Below are positions 59,691 to 64,000 of a stretch of DNA of 64,000 nt, in pieces. This stretch comes from Massilia sp. YIM B02443. GTDB taxonomy: Bacteria; Pseudomonadota; Gammaproteobacteria; Burkholderiales; Burkholderiaceae_D. The position numbers and the translations under genes are program-made. The notes beneath the pieces were generated by a model. The model searched no databases and was not told where the DNA came from. It saw nothing but the letters and a program-made list of their open reading frames with translations. The stretch lies in NCBI RefSeq assembly GCF_030411955.1, contig NZ_JASNRA010000015.1, positions 1 to 64,000 on the forward strand, given 5' to 3'. Position 1 is the first letter of the stretch, and each line of letters opens with the position of its first letter.

Positions 59691-59992
59691 TGATTCTCCT
59701 GAAAATTGCGGTTGCTTGGATTTTGCCGGCGCGCCAGCGCCAGCGTAGCTCACAGCATACGCCCGCGCTCTCGTTCCGTGAAGATTCCGCAAGCCGTCAC
59801 GCAAGTCGCATAGGATGACGCTGCCAGACAGGCGCGGCATTCTCCGACGCGCACCCGGGAAGCCCGAGAAGTCATGCGTCAGGCATATGTAAGATTGGCG
59901 CAAGAATCGCGTAAGGTTCGCGGCGCAGAGTGGGTCTCGCCGACCGACAGTCGGCATTTCCGGTAACACAAAAAATCGACACGGAGACACCC
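59691..59992. other. Divergent gap without a supported gene
   Basis: These 302 bases lie between the Dabb and MFS genes. I see a CGGAGAC ribosome site for the MFS gene near the right end, and a few short inverted pieces (GTCGGC near 59950). There is no promoter I can defend, no tRNA-like fold and no open frame with coding character. Confidence 0.5.
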
Positions 59993-61693
59993 ATGGCTAT
60001 CACACCCGGCATGACCGCCGGAGGACAGGCAGCTCCCTCCTCCGCCGGACTCACCAAGGAAGAACGCAAGGTCATCGCAGCTTCTTCTCTCGGCACGGTT
60101 TTCGAGTGGTACGACTTTTATCTGTACGGCTCGCTCGCCACCATCATCGCCAAGCAGTTCTTCATCGGCGACCCCAGCACCACCTTCATCTTCGCCCTGA
60201 TGGCCTTCGCGGCCGGCTTCATCGTGCGTCCGTTCGGGGCACTGGTGTTCGGCCGCCTGGGCGACATGATCGGGCGAAAATACACCTTCCTGATCACGAT
60301 CCTGATCATGGGCGCCTCGACCTTCCTGGTCGGCGTGCTGCCCAGCCACGCCCAGATCGGCATCGCGGCGCCGATCATTCTGGTCACGCTGCGCATCCTG
60401 CAGGGCCTGGCGCTGGGCGGCGAATACGGTGGCGCCGCCACCTACGTGGCCGAACATGCGCCGCACGGCAAGCGCGGCCTGTTCACGGCCTTCATCCAGA
60501 CCACGGCCACGATCGGGCTGTTCCTGTCGATCCTGGTCATCCTCGGCACCCGCACGCTGGTCGGCGAAGACGAATTCCAGGCCTGGGGCTGGCGCATCCC
60601 GTTCCTGATCTCGGTGATCCTGCTCGGGATCTCGGTGTGGATCCGGATGTCGATGAGCGAGTCGCCGGCCTTTGCCAAGATGAAGGCCGAGGGCAAGACC
60701 TCGAAGGCGCCGCTGTCGGAAGCCTTCCTGAAACCGAAGAACGCGAAGATCGCGCTGCTGGCCCTGATCGGCCTGACCATGGGCCAGGCAGTGGTGTGGT
60801 ACACCGGCCAGTTCTACGCCCTGTTCTTCCTGACCAAGACGCTCAAGATCGACGAGCCGACCGCCAACGTGCTGATTGCCATCGCCCTGCTGCTGGCGAC
60901 GCCGTTCTTCATCGTGTTCGGCGCGCTGTCCGATAAAATCGGCCGCAAGTGGATCATCCTGGGCGGCTGCATGATCGCCGCCCTGACCTACTTCCCGATC
61001 TTCAAGGCGATCACCCACTACGGCAACCCGGCGCTGGAAGCGGCGATCCGCAGCGCGCCGGTGGTGGTGGTGGCCGATCCGGCGACCTGCTCGTTCCAGG
61101 TCGACGCCACCGGCACCAAGAAATTCCCGTCCTCGTGCGACATCGCCACGCGCATGCTGACCGCCGCCTCGGTCAGCTACAACCGGGTCGACGCGCCGAG
61201 CGGCACGGTGGCCACGATCAAGATCGGCGACGCCCAGTACCAGTCGTTCAACGCCGTCATGACGCCGGATAACCTGAACTTCGACGAAGCCTCGAAGGCG
61301 CGCGAAGCGGCGCTCAAGAAGGAAGTGACGGGCTCGCTGAAGGCGGCCGGCTATCCGGAGAAAGCCGATCCGGCGGCGATCAACAAGCCGATGCTGGTGC
61401 TGCTGCTGTTCATCCTGGTGCTGTACGTGACCATGGTCTACGGCCCGATCGCGGCGATGCTGGTCGAAATGTTCCCGACCCGGATCCGCTACACCTCGAT
61501 GTCGCTGCCGTATCACATCGGTAACGGCTGGTTCGGCGGCCTGCTGCCGACCACGGCCTTCGCGCTGGTGGCATTCAAGGGCGACATTTATTACGGGCTG
61601 TGGTATCCGATCGTGATCGCGGTGATCACCTTCATCATCGGCGCCCTGTTCGTGCGCGAGACCAAGGACAACAATATCTACGCGCATGACTGA
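59993..61693 (+). CDS. MFS transporter of the metabolite:H+ symporter (MHS/ProP-like) group with a large insert
   Basis: This 566-aa inner-membrane protein has MHS hallmarks: SSLGTVFEWYDFYLYGSLAT at helix 1, RPFGALVFGRLGDMIGRKYT (MFS loop 2-3) and LQGLALGGEYGGAATYVAEH. The family is typically about 430-500 aa. The extra length is a polar insert of roughly 110 residues (about 355-465) between two helices, with two Cys (PATCSFQVD, FPSSCDIATR) that could form a disulfide, so the loop is probably periplasmic. Substrates of this group include alpha-ketoglutarate, citrate, shikimate and proline/betaine. The start at 59993 has CGGAGAC upstream. A strong terminator follows. Confidence 0.88.
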   Translation: MAITPGMTAGGQAAPSSAGLTKEERKVIAASSLGTVFEWYDFYLYGSLATIIAKQFFIGDPSTTFIFALMAFAAGFIVRPFGALVFGRLGDMIGRKYTFLITILIMGASTFLVGVLPSHAQIGIAAPIILVTLRILQGLALGGEYGGAATYVAEHAPHGKRGLFTAFIQTTATIGLFLSILVILGTRTLVGEDEFQAWGWRIPFLISVILLGISVWIRMSMSESPAFAKMKAEGKTSKAPLSEAFLKPKNAKIALLALIGLTMGQAVVWYTGQFYALFFLTKTLKIDEPTANVLIAIALLLATPFFIVFGALSDKIGRKWIILGGCMIAALTYFPIFKAITHYGNPALEAAIRSAPVVVVADPATCSFQVDATGTKKFPSSCDIATRMLTAASVSYNRVDAPSGTVATIKIGDAQYQSFNAVMTPDNLNFDEASKAREAALKKEVTGSLKAAGYPEKADPAAINKPMLVLLLFILVLYVTMVYGPIAAMLVEMFPTRIRYTSMSLPYHIGNGWFGGLLPTTAFALVAFKGDIYYGLWYPIVIAVITFIIGALFVRETKDNNIYAHD

Positions 61694-61710
61694 CGCGCAG
61701 TACTGAATGA

Positions 61711-61742
61711 AAAATGCCGCTGGCGACAGCGGCATTTTTTTT
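61711..61742 (+). terminator. Rho-independent terminator after the MFS gene
   Basis: AAAATGCCGCT pairs with AGCGGCATTTT around loop GGCGAC (61711-61738), followed by further T to 61742. It lies 18 bases after the MFS stop. Confidence 0.9.
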
Positions 61743-61956
61743 GCCTCGCACCCCGGCGACGTCGGGCCGGCCCGCCTTCGCTGCCGCCGATGTGCCGCGC
61801 ATAGCGAAAACCTTGCAATTCGTCCAGCTGTCCAGGAACTGTCGCGCTCGCGCCACGCCGTAAATTGTGGCGCATAAGCATCCCTGCTACTGTGGAGACC
61901 GGTTGATTATCACCAATAATCACCATCACTCATCACCCCCTCTCACAGGAGTCAAC

Positions 61957-62595
61957 ATGCGCCTCAAACTCGTCTTCGCCGCCGCCTGCCTCGCCCTGTC
62001 CGCATCCAGCCACGCTACCCTGCTCAAGAACGGCGGCGCCGAACTCGGCACGCTCGAGGGCTGGACCGCGGGCGGTGTGTCCAGTCCCGGCATCGACGAT
62101 GGCAGTTTCGACGAGGGCATCAACCCGCGCACCGGCTCCTTCATGTTCTACGGCGGCCGCGGCTCCTTCGGCTCATTGACCCAGAGCGTGCTGCTGCCGA
62201 ACTACGGCCAATCGCGCCAGGTGCGCGTCTCGTTCTGGGAGCAAGGCCTGGACCAGGACATCCCGAGCGACCAGGGCTACGTCTCGCTGACCTGGCGCGA
62301 CATCGACGGCGGCGTCCTCGGCAGCGTGCAGACCCCGGGCATCGATTCGCACGATGGCATCTGGACCAACTGGAACGGCCTGTTCGCGGTGCCGGCCTCG
62401 GCGTTCACGGTCGACTACACGATGCATTTCGTGCGCAACGTCGGGCGCGACCTGGACGCCTTCTTCGACGAGAACGAGCTGACCATGGTGCCGGAGCCGG
62501 GTTCGATCGCCATGCTGGCGCTGGGCGCGCTCGCGCTGGCCGGCGTGCAGCGCCGTTCGCGCCGCCCGGCCCTGCGTCCGCTGACCGCAGCCTGA
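61957..62595 (+). CDS. PEP-CTERM sorting-domain protein
   Basis: This 212-aa protein has a signal peptide (1-23, ending SSHA), then a beta-rich domain starting LLKNGGAELGTLEGWTAGG, resembling the jelly-roll-like domains of many PEP-CTERM proteins. The C-terminal sorting signal is VPEPGSIAMLALGALALAG followed by a basic tail (RRSRR), so it would be cut and anchored by an exosortase. AGGAG precedes the ATG at 61957. The signal implies an exosortase and exopolysaccharide system elsewhere in the genome. Function of the mature domain is unknown. It converges on the acyl-CoA ligase gene, 31 bases away. Confidence 0.9.
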   Translation: MRLKLVFAAACLALSASSHATLLKNGGAELGTLEGWTAGGVSSPGIDDGSFDEGINPRTGSFMFYGGRGSFGSLTQSVLLPNYGQSRQVRVSFWEQGLDQDIPSDQGYVSLTWRDIDGGVLGSVQTPGIDSHDGIWTNWNGLFAVPASAFTVDYTMHFVRNVGRDLDAFFDENELTMVPEPGSIAMLALGALALAGVQRRSRRPALRPLTAA

Positions 62596-62626
62596 GGGCC
62601 GAACGGCGCGGGTCGACGGTCTTGCT

Positions 62627-64000
62627 TCAGGCCGTCGGTAGCCGGTGCTCGCGGTAGGCGTCGCGCAGCTTGTTCTTCTGAATCTTGCCGGTGCCGCCCA
62701 CCGGCAAGCCGTCGGTGAACACCACGTCGTCCGGAATCCACCACTTGGCGACCTTGCCGATGAAAAATTCCAGCATTTGGTCGCGCGTGACCTCGGCGCC
62801 CGGCCGCCGCACCACCACCAGCAAGGGCCGCTCGGCCCACTTCGGGTGCTGCACGCCGATGCAGGCCGCCTGCAGCACACCCGGGTGCGACATCGCCACG
62901 TTCTCCAGGTCGATCGACCCGATCCACTCCCCGCCCGACTTGATCACGTCCTTGCTGCGGTCGGTGATCTGCAGATAGCCGTCCGGGTCGATGGTGGCCA
63001 CGTCGCCGGTCGGGAACCAGCCGTCCTGCAAGACGGCGCCGCCTTCGTCTCGGAAATAGCCTGACACCACCCACGGCCCCTTGACCAGCAGGTGGCCATA
63101 CGTCGTGCCGTCCCAGGCCAGCTCGGCGCCGTCGTCGTCGACGATCTTCATGTCGACGCCATAGATCGCGTGGCCCTGCTTGCGCAGCACCGCGCGCCGT
63201 TCTTCCGGCGACATGGCGTCATGTTTGGCCATCAGGGTGCAGGTGGTGCCGAGCGGCGACATCTCGGTCATGCCCCAGGCGTGCACCACCTCCACGCCAA
63301 AGCGGTCGATCAGCGTGTCCATCATCGCCGGCGGGCATGCCGAGCCGCCGATCACGGTGCGGCGGAAAGTCGAGAAGCGCAGGTCGTTCTGCACCACGTG
63401 GTTGAGCAGCCCCAGCCACACGGTCGGCACCCCGGCCGAGAACGTCACGCCCTCCGCCTCGAACAGGTCGTACAGCGACTTGCCGTCCAGCGCCGGGCCC
63501 GGATACACCAGCTTGGCGCCCGACAGCGGCACCGAGTACGGCAAACCCCAGGCATTCACGTGGAACATCGGCACCACCGGCAGCACCACATCGCGTGCCG
63601 CCACGTTGAGCGCATTCGGCATGCTGGACGCATACGCATGCAATACCGTCGAGCGGTGCGAATACAGCGCGCCCTTCGGGTTGCCGGTGGTGCCCGAGGT
63701 GTAGCACAGCGCCGCCGCCGAGCGCTCGTCGAACTGCGGCCAGGCGTAGTCCGGCGCGCCGGACCCGACCAGTTCCTCGTAGCACAGCAGCGTCGGGATA
63801 CCGCTTTCGCGCGGCATCTGCTCGCGTCCGCACAGGGCGATATAGCCCTTCACGGTCTTGCAGTGGCGCGCCATGGCTTCGATCGCCGGCAGGAAAGTGA
63901 GATCGAAGAACAGATACTCGTCGTTGGCGTGGTTGACGATGTAGGCGATCTGGTCCGGATGCAGGCGCGGGTTGATCGTGTGCAACACGGCGCCCGAGCC
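62627..64000 (-). CDS. Acyl-CoA ligase, AMP-binding (AlkK-like), N-terminus outside window
   Basis: The visible 457 residues hold most of an ANL-superfamily enzyme: P-loop [18 protein letters not shown], core motif [16 protein letters not shown], hinge region [20 protein letters not shown], and the C-terminal catalytic Lys in [14 protein letters not shown]. The frame is still open at the window edge ([17 protein letters not shown]), so about 90 residues are missing; the GTG at 63988 is internal. The HTINPRL segment and the spacing fit medium/long-chain acyl-CoA synthetases of the AlkK type. It activates a fatty or aromatic acid as CoA ester in the cytoplasm. Acyl specificity is not visible. 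Confidence 0.9.
   Translation of the reverse strand, partial: GSGAVLHTINPRLHPDQIAYIVNHANDEYLFFDLTFLPAIEAMARHCKTVKGYIALCGREQMPRESGIPTLLCYEELVGSGAPDYAWPQFDERSAAALCYTSGTTGNPKGALYSHRSTVLHAYASSMPNALNVAARDVVLPVVPMFHVNAWGLPYSVPLSGAKLVYPGPALDGKSLYDLFEAEGVTFSAGVPTVWLGLLNHVVQNDLRFSTFRRTVIGGSACPPAMMDTLIDRFGVEVVHAWGMTEMSPLGTTCTLMAKHDAMSPEERRAVLRKQGHAIYGVDMKIVDDDGAELAWDGTTYGHLLVKGPWVVSGYFRDEGGAVLQDGWFPTGDVATIDPDGYLQITDRSKDVIKSGGEWIGSIDLENVAMSHPGVLQAACIGVQHPKWAERPLLVVVRRPGAEVTRDQMLEFFIGKVAKWWIPDDVVFTDGLPVGGTGKIQKNKLRDAYREHRLPTA

Noticed and set aside
1-64000. tRNA, rRNA genes and CRISPR arrays
   Set aside because: No cloverleaf-like or rRNA-like sequence and no regularly spaced direct repeats were seen on reading the window. 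This is a reading by eye, so short RNA genes could be missed.

Overview
The window reads as chromosome of a GC-rich betaproteobacterium, most likely Oxalobacteraceae (Massilia-like). This is an inference from the holB-tmk-mltG-ygfZ-DUF4936 neighbourhood, a PEP-CTERM protein, a HAF-repeat secreted protein, DUF6139 and rlhA, together with codon use; no rRNA or tRNA gene is present to test it.

Layout. 1-0.8 kb: the end of an IS607/IS605-type element with tnpB (cut by the window edge) coupled to a stand-alone MerR-like helix-turn-helix gene. It lies against a truncated FAD-oxidoreductase/patatin fusion gene. 2.8-24.7 kb: a plant-polysaccharide locus. On the plus strand are a TonB-dependent receptor, a sodium:solute symporter, a GH3 glucosidase, a membrane-tethered AraC regulator and a GH39 xylosidase. 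On the minus strand are GH74 xyloglucanase, GH95, GH35, GH31 alpha-xylosidase and a CE2-like acetyl esterase. The enzyme set matches the successive removal of acetyl, fucose, galactose, xylose and glucose from xyloglucan. Between the two blocks sits a two-gene cassette (13.2-14.3 kb): a caspase-fold-like protein and a small partner of unknown function with a different base composition. 25-38.5 kb: oxidative (Weimberg) xylose catabolism (xylX, xylB, xylC, xylD and alpha-ketoglutaric semialdehyde dehydrogenase), the xylFGH importer, a tyrosinase and a LacI-family regulator. 38.7-64 kb: mostly ordinary housekeeping and accessory genes (HAF protein, rlhA, a Fur-controlled esterase, SDRs, GST, wrbA, an APH(3')-like kinase, lpxO, a PRMT-like methyltransferase, tatD, GNAT, PilZ, holB, tmk, mltG, ygfZ, an MFS transporter, a PEP-CTERM protein, an acyl-CoA ligase).

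How it works together. Xyloglucan is cut outside the cell by GH74. Oligosaccharides enter through the TonB receptor and are trimmed in the periplasm. Free xylose enters by XylFGH and is oxidised to alpha-ketoglutarate, while the symporter probably takes another released monosaccharide. A family of CG-centred ATGTTA/TAACAT palindromes lies upstream of the receptor, the GH74 operon, the semialdehyde dehydrogenase, the xylX operon and the lacI gene. This suggests that one LacI-type, XylR-like repressor ties polymer breakdown to xylose catabolism.

The most unusual items are this inferred regulon, the caspase-like two-gene cassette, and the tnpB element that has a lone HTH partner and adjoins a damaged gene fusion.
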